Source: Isoetes taiwanensis
Taxonomy: Eukaryota > Streptophyta > Lycopodiopsida > Isoetales > Isoetaceae
Direction: 5' to 3'
Assembly (NCBI GenBank): GCA_021234155.1
Contig: JAJEKV010000019.1
Span: forward strand, 5,780,284-5,844,283
Length of the DNA stretch: 64,000 bases
The translations under genes were made by a program, and so were the position numbers. Every line of letters starts with the position of its first letter. Position 1 is the stretch's first letter. Shown one piece after another: positions 34,825 to 47,930 of this stretch. Under the pieces are notes generated by a model that saw nothing but the letters and a program-made list of their open reading frames with translations, searched no databases and had not been told where the DNA came from.

Positions 34825-36260
34825 TAAGCATGGCGCCATTTGGGGGTATCGTCGCCCCAACACCTCCCAAATGGCACCATGGCACTTCTCAAATGGCTCC
34901 ATGGGGGTTTAGCCATTTGGGGGTGCCGGGGAGGCGTGTATACCCCATTTTTTTTTTTGGTGCCAAGGGGAGTAGGTATACCCCAGTATACCCCCATTTA
35001 GTGGGTTTTTTTTTTTTTCCTGGGGTAAAGGGGTTTATATGTGATGAATAGCTCTAACAACAAGACAATGCATATAGAAAGAAGAAAATGCATCCAACAA
35101 CAAAATATCACAGTGAAGAAGGCTTTTTAGAGGACTTACCTGGGTATGTTGGTCACCATTTTGGTGAAAAAAACTATAGACGACTGAAGTATATGGATCT
35201 TGTAAGAATGTTGCAATGCCTCAAAAAGAAGCGCCCAAAAACCCCTGTGCAAACAACTAATGTACCTGAAAATAAATGACTGTAAGAAGCCGCCTAGAAG
35301 TGCCGATCAGTAAGGAAACGTCGAAGACCATGCATCTGCCTATAGAAGGATCTATAAACATCTAAAGAAATGATATGTCGAGCAGCAACAACAAATTTGG
35401 GATTTCAAATTTTGAATTTCAAAATTGGGCGGGCGGTCACCCACCTTACAAGTCTTCCAAATGCTCCATGGCTTCCATGGGCTCCGTCATACCCACCAGC
35501 CAGCACCGCCTGTGTCCCGCCTGCTTCCCGCTGCCTGTGACTGCCAGCGGCGCCTGCTGCTAGATGGCCTATTGCACCTAGCGCCAATGCCTGCTGCTAG
35601 ATGGCCTAGCGCCAGTGCCAGTACCAGCGCCTAGCGCCTTTGTTTTCATCACTTTAGACATTAAAGATACCAGGAATCATGAAGGCAAGTCTCCAAGGCA
35701 AAGGTAGGTCTTCTTTTACTTGACTTTTTAGTTTTCCTCGTCAAATAGCACCCGTTTCTTGAATATTGAGGATGCAAATGGTGTGCGCCCTTAGCACGGT
35801 CTGCTTTATCAAATGCATGTTGAGGAATGCAAATGGTGTCATGGCACTCCCCAAATGGCGCCATTTGCATCCTCGGCATGTATTTGGTCTGCTATATCAA
35901 ATGCATGCTGCGGATGTAAATGGCGCCGTGGCACTCCCAAAATGGCGCCATTTGCATCCTCGGCATGCTTAGAAATGGCGTCTTGAGGATGCAGCCTCAA
36001 GATGCCATTTCTAAGCATGCCGAGGACATCCTCAAGATGCCATTTCTAGGCATGCTGAGGATACAAATGGCGCCATTTGCACCTGCAGCACCCAAAAATG
36101 TTTCCAAAAAAAAAAAAAAAAATGTCTGTAACGTTTTTGGGTGTTGCAAGTGCAAATGGTGCCATGCATTGCCCCCCCTTTTTTTTTTACTTTCAAAGCA
36201 TGTTGAGGATGCATTCACTAGCATGCATTTGATCTGCTATAGCAAATGCATGTTCAGGTA
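34825..36260. repeat. Palindrome-rich tract (AAATGGCGCCATTT family)
   Basis: The palindrome CAAATGGCGCCATTTG and near variants recur at about 34829, 34870, 35845, 35920, 35940, 36065 and 36155, mixed with GCATCCTCGGCATGC and its complement. The segments are arranged as imperfect inverted copies of each other. No protein is encoded. Confidence 0.7.
35957..36026. repeat. 70-nt near-perfect hairpin
   Basis: Arms 35957-35988 and 35995-36026 (32 nt each, one mismatch) with a 6-nt loop. Each arm starts TCCTCGGCATGCTTAG. It could form a small-RNA precursor-like stem. Confidence 0.8.
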
Positions 36261-38500
36261 TGCCAGGAGATTTGGTGTGGAGTCAACTTTGTTCAACTTG
36301 GTACCACTGAAGATTTCAGTTATGTTGAGATTCAAAATCCAGCTTACAACTTTGACGAAGAGGTATTTAGTGGGGCAGGATTTGACCTTCTTATGAATAT
36401 TGCCAAAGAAAAGTCCTAATGGCAGTGATTCAATTCAGCAACAATTTTCGTAATTTTTTTTTTAACAAGTCAACATTCATGCACTGCTTCATAAACAAAT
36501 TTTCTTGATGTGTATAAATCTGTCAATTTCAGAAGTTAATAATGCCCCTCTTTGTGTAAAATAAATCTTGCTAACTTAAGTTGCAAATTTTTTTCCCCCT
36601 CCCCTCTGATATTAATGGCACCCAATTTGGATAAAATATACGTGAAAAAATGCTAAATGGCGCCACATTATCGTATAAAATGCCTTAAAAAATGTCTTAA
36701 AAACAATTTTATCCCTAGTTAGAATCACGAAATTTCAATTGTGCTTCTAGGTTAGTAGGCATTTGCTGGCCGATTCATTTAACCCCGCCAGTTCTTGGTT
36801 TATATCATATTTTTTGGAAAGAACGCCCATAAGATGGGGTATATCTCATTCTGGGAAGATTCATCTAGTTCAGAAGAAGAAAAAATGAATTGAAAAATTC
36901 TAAGGCGGGAATTTGGCTTGTTAGTCATATGTCCAAAGACAAAGGCCAAGTATAGGAGGGAGCCGCATGAGAAGAACCCAACAGCATCTGCCTCAACCAT
37001 AAAGCCCATGCCAAAGAAGAGACCAAAGGATCCCATGACGCGAAGACATCACCTCGGACATCACGACTCCGCGCTGAGTCCTTCATAGCAAAAATCACGA
37101 CCTTTAAGGCATGACAGTTTCACTCAATCGTCATAGTTATGGAATTTACTTAGTTCTGTCAGCAGAGATCATGGGAGTAGGTGCCCTCTCCCAATAACTA
37201 TTCGCGATTATGGACCCAAGGCCACTGTAATATATTAGAAACTTAGACTTAAAAGCTAGATAAGAGTTAGCATTTTCTTGTTCTAGATCTCTATGTTCAG
37301 CGAGACCCTTATTGTTTTGCTTATCATATCAAGGTTCGCATTTTGATATTGATGTTTCTCGTGTTTTTCTTTTTGTTCATTGTTTAATAGCTCCCTTTAC
37401 CAAAATCTTGCGTGATACTCTATACTCAAGATCTGTCCATTAGATTGAAGGGTCCTCACAGAGGATTGTGTTGCAGGTGATCCTTAACCCGCCTCAGACC
37501 CATGATGTGGCAATCAGCCCTTGATATTACAGATTGTGTAGTCTGGATTTATGCCATGTCAATTTGGGGGCTAGTAAAACAAATGTCTCTCTATATGATG
37601 TTCTTTATATAGAGTCTAACTGATTATATAATCACATTATCTAATACAAGTTGCTTGACATTTTTGTTCATAGCTTGAGCTACCGACCTCGGATTCAGGT
37701 GTCCTTTGGCTCATTGGCCTCTTTCCAAAGGTGTGTGGTATCGTACGTTTCAGATTCTGGCTGATAGTCGTTTTGGCCCTGACACTTTCGGCCCCTTTGA
37801 AAAGGAATGGCGTCAACTTCCAAATTGCCTGCAAAATCTCCTGTATCCATGCTGGTGCAGGGGGCAACTTTTGACCAAGAATCAGATCAAATCAAATTTG
37901 AACATTGCCCCCCAAAGTTTGGCACTCGATTTGCAGTTTCTTTAGTCGCGCGAATCTGAAACTAGTCGTGAGTTGAAATACTACAATCTTGCTAATGATT
38001 ATATGCCTAACCTACCCAACAACCCGCCATAATTAGGTTTACCAAGTTTGGGGGGCGGGAGGAGCGTTTTTTGCCCAAGCCTGCAGGTTCGGAATTAGGT
38101 TCGGCATCAAATTTGGGAACGGCTTGGAGGGCCTTAACTGATCCCATGAAACCTCTAATAGAGCTTGAAAGATCTGTCAAAATCATATAGGTTTAGGAAA
38201 TATGAAGCTCACCATATAATTTAAAGTTATGAAAACCGAAGTCATCTTGAGGGTCAAAACAAGCCTTGCAAAGTTATGTGGAAGTGCTTGAAAGCATCTT
38301 TTCTGTCTGTTGTTAGAAAATGGAGATGAATAAGCATTCAATTGATTCAAATAATCAGTACATATACAACATAGGAAGTCGTAAAGCTTACAAAGCAAAA
38401 TTCACTATCCCACTTTTAAAATTCTAACTTTTAAGATTCCATAGGTCATTAAGAATTTACAATGAGCTTTTTATGTAGTAGTTATTTTAATATACTTCCA
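36261..38500. other. No gene recognised
   Basis: Short unsupported frames only. Direction and content give no recognisable family. Confidence 0.45.
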
Positions 38501-38506
38501 AAAGAA

Positions 38507-38535
38507 GCCCAACAACGTTGGGCACTTTTTCTAGT
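38507..38535 (+). mobile_element. Helitron-type 3' terminus
   Basis: A perfect 7-bp stem GCCCAAC-AAC-GTTGGGC followed by ACTTTTTCTAGT and T. It differs from the end at 28683 by compensated stem changes. Confidence 0.55.
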
Positions 38536-39031
38536 TCATGAAATAAACGAAATTTGTCATTATGATGTCAGTTTAAGTTGTATGTTTATTCTATTTAACT
38601 TGTGATTGCTGGAATGCAATATAACAGCTTGGAAATGTCTACACAAATCTATTTACAATTATCGCAAATTTGGAATGGGAGATGCATCTCATATGCTGAA
38701 GTGAGCCATGATTACTACTTATTGTAAAGATCATTTAGATGCTCAAATTTTCGTTGCATGTAGTTTTTGATTTGAATTTGGCATAGACGTTTAGCATTTG
38801 TCTTCTGAGCATTAGTTCAGGCTTCGTTACCTTCTAGATCATGCACTAGAAGGTAACGAAGCATGAACTCCTGTGCTAGTGCACTGAATAATAGTGCTTT
38901 GAATAGATGCTTCCATGGACGGTGCCTCAGCAACCCCTGTTGCCAATTCCAATAAAGATCAGCCTCGTGCACTTCCTTGGAGGTCCTCAACTCCTGGAAT
39001 AAATGCTAGCAGGGAGCTTGGAAAGTGATAG

Positions 39032-39369
39032 TGTTATGCACTAAGCCCCTTAGTGATAACCAACACACCAAAAGGGCGGATCCTTCAAGGAAATTGTTAT
39101 CTAATGGGCCCTAACCTTTCCAAGGCTTTATCCCATACCCCCACAGACCATATCAATTCCTCCCCTTCCTCGAGATGCTTGCCCTCAAGCATATGGAACA
39201 CACCAATGTTGCCACGAGGAATTGAACCTTGGCTCTGATACCAAATGTTACGCACTAAGCCCCCTAATGATAACCAACACACCAAAAGGGCGGATCCTTC
39301 AAGAAACACGTTATCCAATGGGCCCCAACCTTTCCAAGGCTTTATCCCATACCCCCACAGACCATGTCA
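39032..39369 (-). mobile_element. TRIM (miniature LTR retrotransposon)
   Basis: Two 124-bp direct repeats (39032-39155, 39246-39369) start TGTTA(T/C)GCACTAAGC and end TCA. They are flanked by a perfect 5-bp duplication GATAG (39027-39031, 39370-39374). The 90-bp interior has a tRNA-iMet primer site (39232-39243, TGGTATCAGAGC on the minus strand) next to the right repeat, and a purine tract next to the left repeat. No coding sequence. Confidence 0.92.
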
Positions 39370-39684
39370 GATAGAAGCGATCGAGGTTTCGAAGTGGTGC
39401 AAGGATTCGAGCGGGAACAATGGTTGCGCCTTTCACACGATTGCCAGCTTATAGAGATTGATGGTGATCAGTAACTTCACGTAGTGTAATGGTTGGACAG
39501 GAGTTGGCAGAGCTTATGCAAGACATGACAGAGGATACGTTAATACTTGTGCAGCTGCTTCGCTAGTAGATTTTCATCGCTTGAATCTTCTGGATAGCTC
39601 CGTGTCTAATCATAATCCGCAACTCTTATCCAATGATGTGGCTAACTGTTGTAGATCTACTCGAACTTACTTTAAGCTTAATTG

Positions 39685-40240
39685 CAAGTCATTAGAGGTA
39701 ATTTGAGATCTCCTTTTGTCCCCATAAGAATCCTCCAATAGAATGAGTACTCTACATCAAACTACAATTAATGCAGCATTAACAACTTCATTGCTGTCGT
39801 TTTTTCCCTATAACTTTTGATCTACTCATGAAAATGCTGCGGCGTTTGTTGCATTAGATGCAGAATGAAAAGATCTTTCAAGTGATATATGGTTATGATG
39901 TATTTCAATACAAGCCATATGTGTTAACCTTAAAAAATATGGGTTTTTGCTCTTTTCTTATATATTTACATCCCAAAAGATATAACAATGGGTTGTCATT
40001 AGAAAGATCTTGAGGAGACGAATCCATTGCCACAAATAGTGTTCGAATCGGAGTTTTTGATCAAAAGTTATAGTAGAAAATGACACTGCAAAAGTTAGTT
40101 AGAACTTTATCACGCCACATAATACTGGAATAGAATACACTGGAGCTCTTCTCTTATTGGACAGTTTAAAAAGCTGATGTGGCTTTTTAAGCATCCCTTA
40201 ATGGGACAAAATAAGATCTCAAATTACCTCTAATGACTTG
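39685..40240. mobile_element. MITE with 27-bp perfect TIRs
   Basis: TIRs at 39685-39711 and 40214-40240, starting CAAGTCATTAGAGG, are perfect complements. The 556-bp body is non-coding. It interrupts the LINE frame (FKLN / EDDEFKKG). No target duplication could be fixed. Internal sequence recurs as patches inside the left LTR at 42373-42660. Confidence 0.85.
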
Positions 40241-41735
40241 GAGGATGATGAGTTCAAGAAGGGTTGTAATCGAGTGTGGTCTCGGGCCTTCTCACCTCGT
40301 AGAGGCTTGTCTGGGAGTGTTGCATCATTATCGACAGTGAAATCATTTGCAAAAGAAATGGGGGAGAGTCAGAGCTGCTGAAGCTAGAGGACTCTTGACT
40401 GCATTGTACCAGGAATTAGAACAACTCCGTGTTCGTGGCCCTACTAGTGGAGTTAGAGAAAAGGAGTTACTATCTCAGATCAAGGCTATAGAAACTGTAA
40501 AAGCTACTGAAGCCAAAGTGAAGGCAGGGTTGCAATGGTTCAAAAATGGAGATAGATGTACCCGGTTCATTTTTGCCGCTATAAGAAGAAGGAAACGTGC
40601 CACTTCTATATATTCTTTGGTGTTGCCGGATGGCTCTCTTATGAGAGAGGAGGCCAGCATCTCCCGGACAGAGGAAGATGCTGTAGGTTTTTTAGATGAC
40701 TAATAATGGACTGTAATGAACAAATGTCTCATAGACCTGATGGTCTAGTAGACCAAATAATAAACTTTCTTTCTTTCTTTCTTTCTTTCTTTTTTATCTC
40801 TGATCCTGTGAATCTTAAGCAGTATCTTTATCATCACTATTCTACATTCTTTGCGCGATGTCCATTGCCCTTTCAAGAGGAAATGCAATCGGTTGTATTG
40901 ATTAAGGTGCATCGCATTATTTCTGAAGAGCAAAGGTTGCTTCTTGAGTCCAATATTAAGAAGGAGGATTTAAAAGGAGCTATGGCTCTCTTAGAAAAGG
41001 ACAAATGCCCCGGTCTATATGACTTCCCTATTGAATTCTTTCAGAAGTGCTGGGACTGGTTGGAGGATGATATATATGATGCCTTCTGTAAGTTTCAGAG
41101 ATTTAGGTGCCTTGACACGATTTTGAACACAGGTTATATCTCCTTGATTCCAAAGAGCAAGGAAGCCAAGACCATTTCTGACTGGCAACTTATTACATTG
41201 CTTTCCTCTGTGTACAAGATCTTTGCTAAGACATTGGCAAAAAAAGTTCGAGATATTTTGGCCGACTCTATCTCGTCAACACAATCTAGCTTTCTCCCTC
41301 GTCGTTGTATTCTCAATAACATGGCTGCTACATATGAGGGAATATATTGGGCCCGGTTACAGGATCATAGAGCGATGTATCTTAGGCGCCAGAGGGCTGG
41401 GCTTTCCAATTGTGACGGCCGTGGAATCAGTCAAACTTCTTGGTCTTCCCCTTGTGCTTTCTGACAGTCTCAAGGGTCTTTGGGCCCCCATACTGGACAA
41501 ACTCAGAAAGAAAGTAGGCTTGTGGTCTGCAAAGACTTTGGCAACATCTGGGCGTGTGACAGTGGCTAATGCAATACTAGCTGCCTCTCATATCTACTAT
41601 TCATCAGTCATGGTTGCCCAGAAAGGGTTCTACAACTAAATGCAAGTTATCATAAGAAAATTCATTTGGGGGGGTATGGCTAAAGTGGCCTGGAGGGAGC
41701 TTTATCGTGATAAAAAGGATGGTGGACTAGGATGC

Positions 41736-43486
41736 TGTGACGTCCCCTACTCGCATACGGTGCCCTCACCGTATACAAATAGGAGTTCTTCCCCCATACC
41801 AGCTCCATACTGATACAGGCCCTCCACATATCACTGCACCCGTAACGAGTCCCAGTGGGAAGAGTGAAGGTGTCATTCTACCCTGTCTCCCTCAGGGCCT
41901 ACCTAGCTGCGGAAGCGTAAACATACATGTCAGTATACAACATAGTGGGTGGTGCATCAACATCTGCATAGACAATGATCAGCACATCACATAGGAAGTC
42001 CTACCCAAGGCTCAGACTCAAGGGGATGACTGACGGTTTGGGTCTCCAGAGTTCATTGCAGACATAATTCATGGCAATGGATTTGGCTGGCATAAGAACA
42101 TAGCATAGGGTTGTCCACTCCATCCGCCCCTCCTGTGCACATTTTGCAGAGTAGGCTGAAAAGAGTTGGGACATAGCCAAAAGGGCTATTCTCGGGTTCC
42201 ATCTCCCACGGGATGCATAGCCAAAACTAGGGCTATTCAAGGGTTCCATCTCCCCACACGTTCGATTAGACCTAGTCACAAAGGCCTGATCCCCGGGGCA
42301 CACCGGGGATAGGGATCACTCCCTCCCCATAGACCTACATTTTGACTCAAAGGTGACTAGAGGGCCAACTTCATTGCCCTTTTCCCTATAACTTTTGATT
42401 ACTCATGAAAATGATGCCGAATTAGATCCAAATGAAAAGTGAACACCACCCCCTTAAAAAAAATATGGTTTTTGGTCAAGCCCATGCCTTGCCCTTGAGG
42501 AGACAATCCATTGCCACAAATAGTGTTCGAATCGGAGTTTTTGATCAAAAGTTATAGTAGAAAGATGACATTAGACCTAGTCCATAATACGATAAATTCC
42601 CGGAGCTCTTCTCTTAGGCTTTAAACACTGATGTGGGATTTTTCAAGAGTCCCTTTAATGGGACATGAGCCTCCTTATAAGCCAGTCTGGCCCCTTCACC
42701 CACAACCAGGTGTGGTTCTTGTGCACAGGCCGCATCTACAGTGTGCTAGAGAGGCTATTCTAGGAGCATCAACTACAAAGCTTCAGGGCCTCTACCCCCC
42801 TTCCCAATACAAGGAGTTCACAGAGAAACATCATCCATATACATCACAGAAGAACTAAAGAACTAGATCTATATCATAGAGTTAGGTTCTTTAGTTAGTG
42901 TTTGGGATCTAGAGATCTAGATAGCTGCTATGGGCAATTTAATAGGTTAAACCTACTGATTCTATGACTAAAAGACGGTTTAAGCTATTAAATTGACCAA
43001 ATACCTGATCCTTGGGTGGCTCCTCCTGACCTGAGTTCAACCATCCTGCTGAGCTGATCGAATTCAGGGAAACTGATGGTGCAATTCGCTTGGGCAGCGT
43101 CTGGGAGGCGGTTTTGACTCCTGGGGCAGCCAAAATAGAGCTCTAAAACCCTATGGACGAAAACTAGCAAGCTAGGGTTTTCCTACCCTAAATAGACATG
43201 GGGTTTAGGGCTAGGGTTTCCAATTACCCATTTTAGCATGTGGGGTAATTGGAAAGGCCCCACTTGCCTTTAATGGCTAGGTGGCAAAATATGCCTACAT
43301 GGAAAGGTGTGCCCACATTAATGTGCACATGTGCACATTAATAACATATGAACATACCTAGCAAGTTACCCCTAGGGGCTACCTACCTGCTATCCGTCGG
43401 CGTACACGTCAACCGGAGTGGCGTGTACGCGTGACGAAGCAGTACAGCATACGTCCTGGGGCCGTATACTGTGCTAGAACGTCACA
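41736..43486 (-). repeat. Left LTR (3' LTR of the element), mosaic
   Basis: Matches the right LTR over most of its length, but 42150-42660 is interleaved at a 20-60 bp scale with sequence resembling the MITE at 39685-40240 and with repeated LTR pieces. It ends CTAGAACGTCACA. Confidence 0.85.
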
Positions 43487-43500
43487 TTCTCCCCACCTTG
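43487..43500 (-). promoter_or_regulatory. Polypurine tract
   Basis: On the minus strand, AAGGTGGGGAGAA abuts the left LTR, the expected plus-strand primer of the element. Confidence 0.75.
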
Positions 43501-44368
43501 AAATGATGCTGTCCGCAGCATCGTGGGTCTCCCCACCTTGGGATCTTCCTATTCTACAATCTGCAATCAACGTGATGCATACAATATAATACTTACACAT
43601 TTACCAAGATTACCCTAAGGTAATCTTTTTAGAACATTATTACGTCATTATACTATGGAATACTTATCAATTCATAACATCATTAAACAAGTTATTCACT
43701 AGCTTAGATATTACGACCTTAAGTTAGGCAAAATTTCAACATTTCATATCTATGATTATTGTTCGAGGTACTCTTCGTTCCTTGCAACACATTCCAACAA
43801 AATTTGTGTTGCAAGTCTTCGTAGCTCGACCTCTTGCCCTCCGGAGCGCTCTATTGGCCTGCAGGTCGACACTACGTTAGTACCATTTAAATTATTTAAT
43901 AAATTTTTGGTTATATGGTGACCACCCCACCTATCTACATGAATGCATGGCTAATCTCCCGGCGTAGGAAGAGGATGAATCTTCCATAATGGCCGTGGAG
44001 ACAACGCCTATATGCCTATATGCCGCTCATGCCTACACCTCTAGTTGCCCAGCGTGGAGGATATCCTTCCCGTATAAAGGGCGTGAAGGATAGATTCCTC
44101 CTATCAAAGCATATATGGGGCTAAAGGTGCCTTTCCTATCAATGCATTCCTTAATGACCTCTTTTCTCTCCAGGTCGTCTACTTCCGTGGGACAGAAGTA
44201 GACTTTCTAATCTACCTTCCACTCGTCAAAGCGAAAACGCGGTCATGCCTACATTGACATTACACCACGCCCTAGAGATCACCGTAGTGGTCCCATCATC
44301 GGTAACAACGCATGCGACCCATACCTAGCATAGGTTGCATGCGTAGATTAATCTTAATTACACAAGAA

Positions 44369-47300
44369 TTAACCTACACAAATCAACATGCCTGAGCCGA
44401 TCTCTTCGGAGATGACCTTGCCGTCCCATTGCTCCATAAACTGTGGGTACTGCTTTACTAAATCTTTCTTAAGTACCCATGTCGCGTCTTCCACTGGCAA
44501 GTGTTTCCACTTGACCAAATACTGGAGGAATTCTGATCTCCTCGTTTTCTTGAAAGCTTTATCAAGAATCAATTCTGGAACTATTTCCAGCTGCTCCTCC
44601 GTCATTTCCAACAACGTTGGAGTGTCCAAGACTTCATCTGGATTTGGAGTGTGCTTCTTCAGCAAACTCACGTGGAAGACCTTATGAATCTTTAGGTGTG
44701 CTGGCAAGTCTAGCTTGTAGGATTGATTACCTACTCTTTTGACTATTCTGAAAGGTCCAGCCCACCTTGGAGCAAGCTTCTTGCAATTTCCGATCCTGAG
44801 CTTCGCCTGCTTTACCTTGATCTTGAGCCATACGTCATCTCCAACTTAGAATTCTCTAACTGTTCGATGCTTGTCGACGATGCTCTTTTGACGACTCCTT
44901 GCTGCTAGGAGATACCCTCGAACCTCTTCCACGAGCTGCTGCATATCGGCCAACATCTGCTGCGAAACTTCCACTTTTGACACGGGATTGTGCCAAGTGT
45001 CTGGAGTTAGGCACTGATAGCCGTAATTGATCATAAATGGGGACATTTGGGACGATTCTTGCTTGGTGCTATTGTATGCAAACTCCACCAAGTGAATAAA
45101 TTCTTCCCACATACCTTGCTTATTCCAGACATAGTTTCGTAGCATGTCCTCTAAAATCCTGTTGGTCCGCTCCGTTTGGCCATCCGTCTGAGGATGATAC
45201 GCCGTGCTCATGGATAGCTTGGTCTGAATCGTCGCAAAGAGGTCTTGCCAAAAAGCACTCATGAACTTCGGATCCCTGTCGGAGATAATCTCCCTTGGCA
45301 TACCATGAAGCCGGAAGATCTCTTTGGTGAAGAACTTTGCTGTATCCAGAGCTGTATCTGTGGTCCTGCAAGGCACAAAATGTGCCATCTTCGACAACTT
45401 GTCGACCACTACCATCAAGGCATCCTTCCCTCTTACTGTCCTTGGGAGCCCTGTGACAAAATCCATGCTGATTACCTCCCACTTAGCGTTTGGCACCGCT
45501 AATGGCTCTAATGCCCCTGGAATTCGAAGCTGCTCCGCCTTCGTCTGCTGGCATAGCTGACATTCCCTGATGTAGCGAGCTACTTGCTTCTTCATTCCTG
45601 GCCAATAATAGCTGCTGCGTACTTTGAAATATGTTTTCATGAATCCCGCATGGCCAGCTATTGGGCTGTTGTGCGTGTCATGGAGGATCAATTTCCTTAC
45701 ACCTGATGATTCGGGTACGCACAACTTGTTCTTATGATATAACAGGTTGCCCTCCTTCTTATAATGCTTGAAGGCTTCCCGCTCTTTATCTGTTCTAGCC
45801 TCCCTAGAGAGGCTTGCCCATACTTTCCTGAAATCCACATCCGTTGGCAAGGTCTCTTCAATCTTCTTACCAAAGTCGCTGGAGAGCGTCGAAATTGCAT
45901 TGCAATGCACTCTAGTTGTCAGGGGGTGCCTTGAAAGCGCATCCGCTACCACATTGAGTTTCCCCGGTTTGTAGACTATCTCAAAGTCATATTCCTCGAG
46001 GAACTCCATCCACTTCCGCTGCCTCAGATTAAGGTGTGGTTGCGTGAATACATACTGGAGGCTCTGATGGTCGGTATCCAATTGGAACTTCCTTCCCAAG
46101 AGATAGTGCCTCCATATTCTTAACGCCATGACAACCGCAAGCAATTCTTGATCATGTGTGGGGTAGTGCGTTTCGGCGTCGTTCATCTTCCTGGAGTCAC
46201 ACGCTACCACACGCTCTTCTTGCATAAGCACTGCACCTGTAGCTATCTTACTCGCATCTGTTGCTACAAGCTTGTCTTTCTCCGGGTCCGGCAGGGTCAA
46301 GACAGGGGCTGTCGTCAGAGCTTCTTTCAACAATTCAAACCCCTTTTGGGCTTTCTTGTGCCAATGCTCTGCCCAATCTTTCACCTTCTCTGCCCTTGTC
46401 AGGTCTGTTAACGGGGCCGCTATCTTAGCAAAGTTCTTCACGAACTTCCTGTAGTATCCTGTTAGCCCGAGAAAACTTCTGACCTCATGCACATTCTTCG
46501 GCGCCGGCCACTGAATCACTGCTTCGATCTTGGCGGGATCCGTCGAGATGCCTTCTGCTGAGATCACATGACCCAGGTATATATTCCACCTTCTCTGTTG
46601 CGAAGTGGCACTTCGACAACTTGGTGTACAACTGGTGCCTCTTCAACTTCTCCAGCACTCTTCTCAAGTGTTGTACGTGCTCTTCAAGGGATCTGCTATA
46701 CACCAAAATGTTATCAAAGAAAACAATCACAAAGGTGTCTAGGAACTCCCTGAAGATATCGTTCATGAGCCTCATGAACGTCGCGGGGGCATTTGATAAG
46801 CCGAAAGGCATTACCGTGAACTCATAATGCCCATACCGCATCCTGAAGGCGGTTTTATGGATATCTTCTTCCTTTATCCGGATCTGATGATAACCTGACC
46901 TTAAGTCGATTTTGGAGAAGATCCTTGCTCCTTGTAGCTGATCCATCAAGTCATCTGATCTTGGGAGCGCATACTTGTTCTTAATGGTGTGCTTATTCAA
47001 CTGTCTATAGTCTATGCACATCCTCAAGGATCCATCCTTCTTCTTAACAAAAAGAATGGGCGCTCCAAACGGCCTAATGAAGCCTAGGTCGAGCAGCTCC
47101 TGCAACTGCTTCTTTAGCTCCGACAACTCCTGCGTTGTCATTCTATATGGAGCCTTGCTTGCCGGCTTTGTTCCCGGTTCGAGTGCTATCTCGCACTCGA
47201 CTCCCCTATAAGGAGGGAGCTGCTTGATCTCATCCGGGAAGAGCTCGTGGAACTCCGTGATCAAGCTAGCTATCTGCTTGGGCAACTTGCTGAGCACTTT

Positions 47301-47930
47301 GTCTTCTTCACTTCCTTCTGACTCCGGCTCTTCAATCTCAAGTTTGAAGATGTATGCCACCTGCTCACTCTTGATGCACTTGAACAACCGTTTAGAAGAC
47401 ATACACTGCATGATGGGAACAACTTCTTTACATGTGATCTCAATGATCTTGTCGTCGGGTGTTGGGAAGGTCACCTTCCGCTTTCCACAATCAATAATGG
47501 CCCCTGCTGGTCCAAGGTACTCCATACCTATGATTAAGTCGTATTTGCCAATGCCCATTACCTCTGCCCCCATCTGGATATTAATCCCTGGCAAGTCGAT
47601 GTCGAAGTTGATTCTCTTGCCTGCCGTCTGCCTTACTGCTCCACTTGCTAAGACAACGGGCCTTGGCTTTGACTTTAGTGGTGTCAACTTCAACATTTGA
47701 ACCATTCTGGGGGATGCAAAGTTATGGCTACTTCCCGAGTCTATCAGGACTATAAATGACTTGGCCTTGGCCTTCCCTACTGTGGAAATTACCTTATACT
47801 GGCTCTCTGCTTGCTCTGTATCTATTGCGGCAAAGATATGACACTCACCCTGAATGTAGTCGCGGGCTTCCTCGCCGTCGTCGTCAGACAGAGTGTCCCA
47901 ATCTCCCAACTCTGCTAGCGCTGCACTCAT
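44369..47930 (-). pseudogene. Chromovirus pol (PR-RT-RH-IN-chromodomain)
   Basis: The first frame (47930-46485) has protease [11 protein letters not shown] and RT blocks [18 protein letters not shown] and [17 protein letters not shown]. The active site reads FFDN in place of the usual (Y/F)xDD, so the second aspartate is lost. A single-base frameshift near 46570 leads to RNase H ([15 protein letters not shown]...DHQSL), the zinc-binding integrase domain ([11 protein letters not shown]...CQLCQQTK), the catalytic core ([26 protein letters not shown]) and, after an in-frame TAA at about 44846, the GPF/Y-type region and a C-terminal chromodomain (LQYLVKWKHLPVEDATWV, about 44560-44500). It starts in an ATGA overlap with gag, suggesting termination-reinitiation. 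Chromodomain integrases direct insertion to methylated-histone chromatin. Confidence 0.92.

Larger units (their letters stand above)
38900..41735 (+). pseudogene. L1-like LINE, 5' part (ORF1/linker/RT remnants)
   Basis: A decayed L1-type element interrupted by a TRIM, a MITE and finally the chromovirus. The N-terminal remnant includes MDGASATPVANSNKDQ (38915 on). Downstream come a linker with WFKNGDRCTRFIFAAIRRRK (40530 on), then RT segments KCPGLYDFPIEFFQKCWD, LNTGYISLIPKS and SDWQLITLLSSVYKIFAK (40990-41230). A CTTTC microsatellite (40765-40790) lies in the frame. After NNMAATYEGIYWAR the sequence jumps to the post-RT region (LLGLPLVL...GRVTVANAIL), so the catalytic FADD-type block has been deleted. 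The frame is cut at GGLGC by the LTR. The 3' part lies at 55767-57238. Confidence 0.85.

Noticed and set aside
34825-36260. CRISPR-like array
   Set aside because: Repeats are irregular, inverted and without uniform spacers; the context is a plant nuclear genome.
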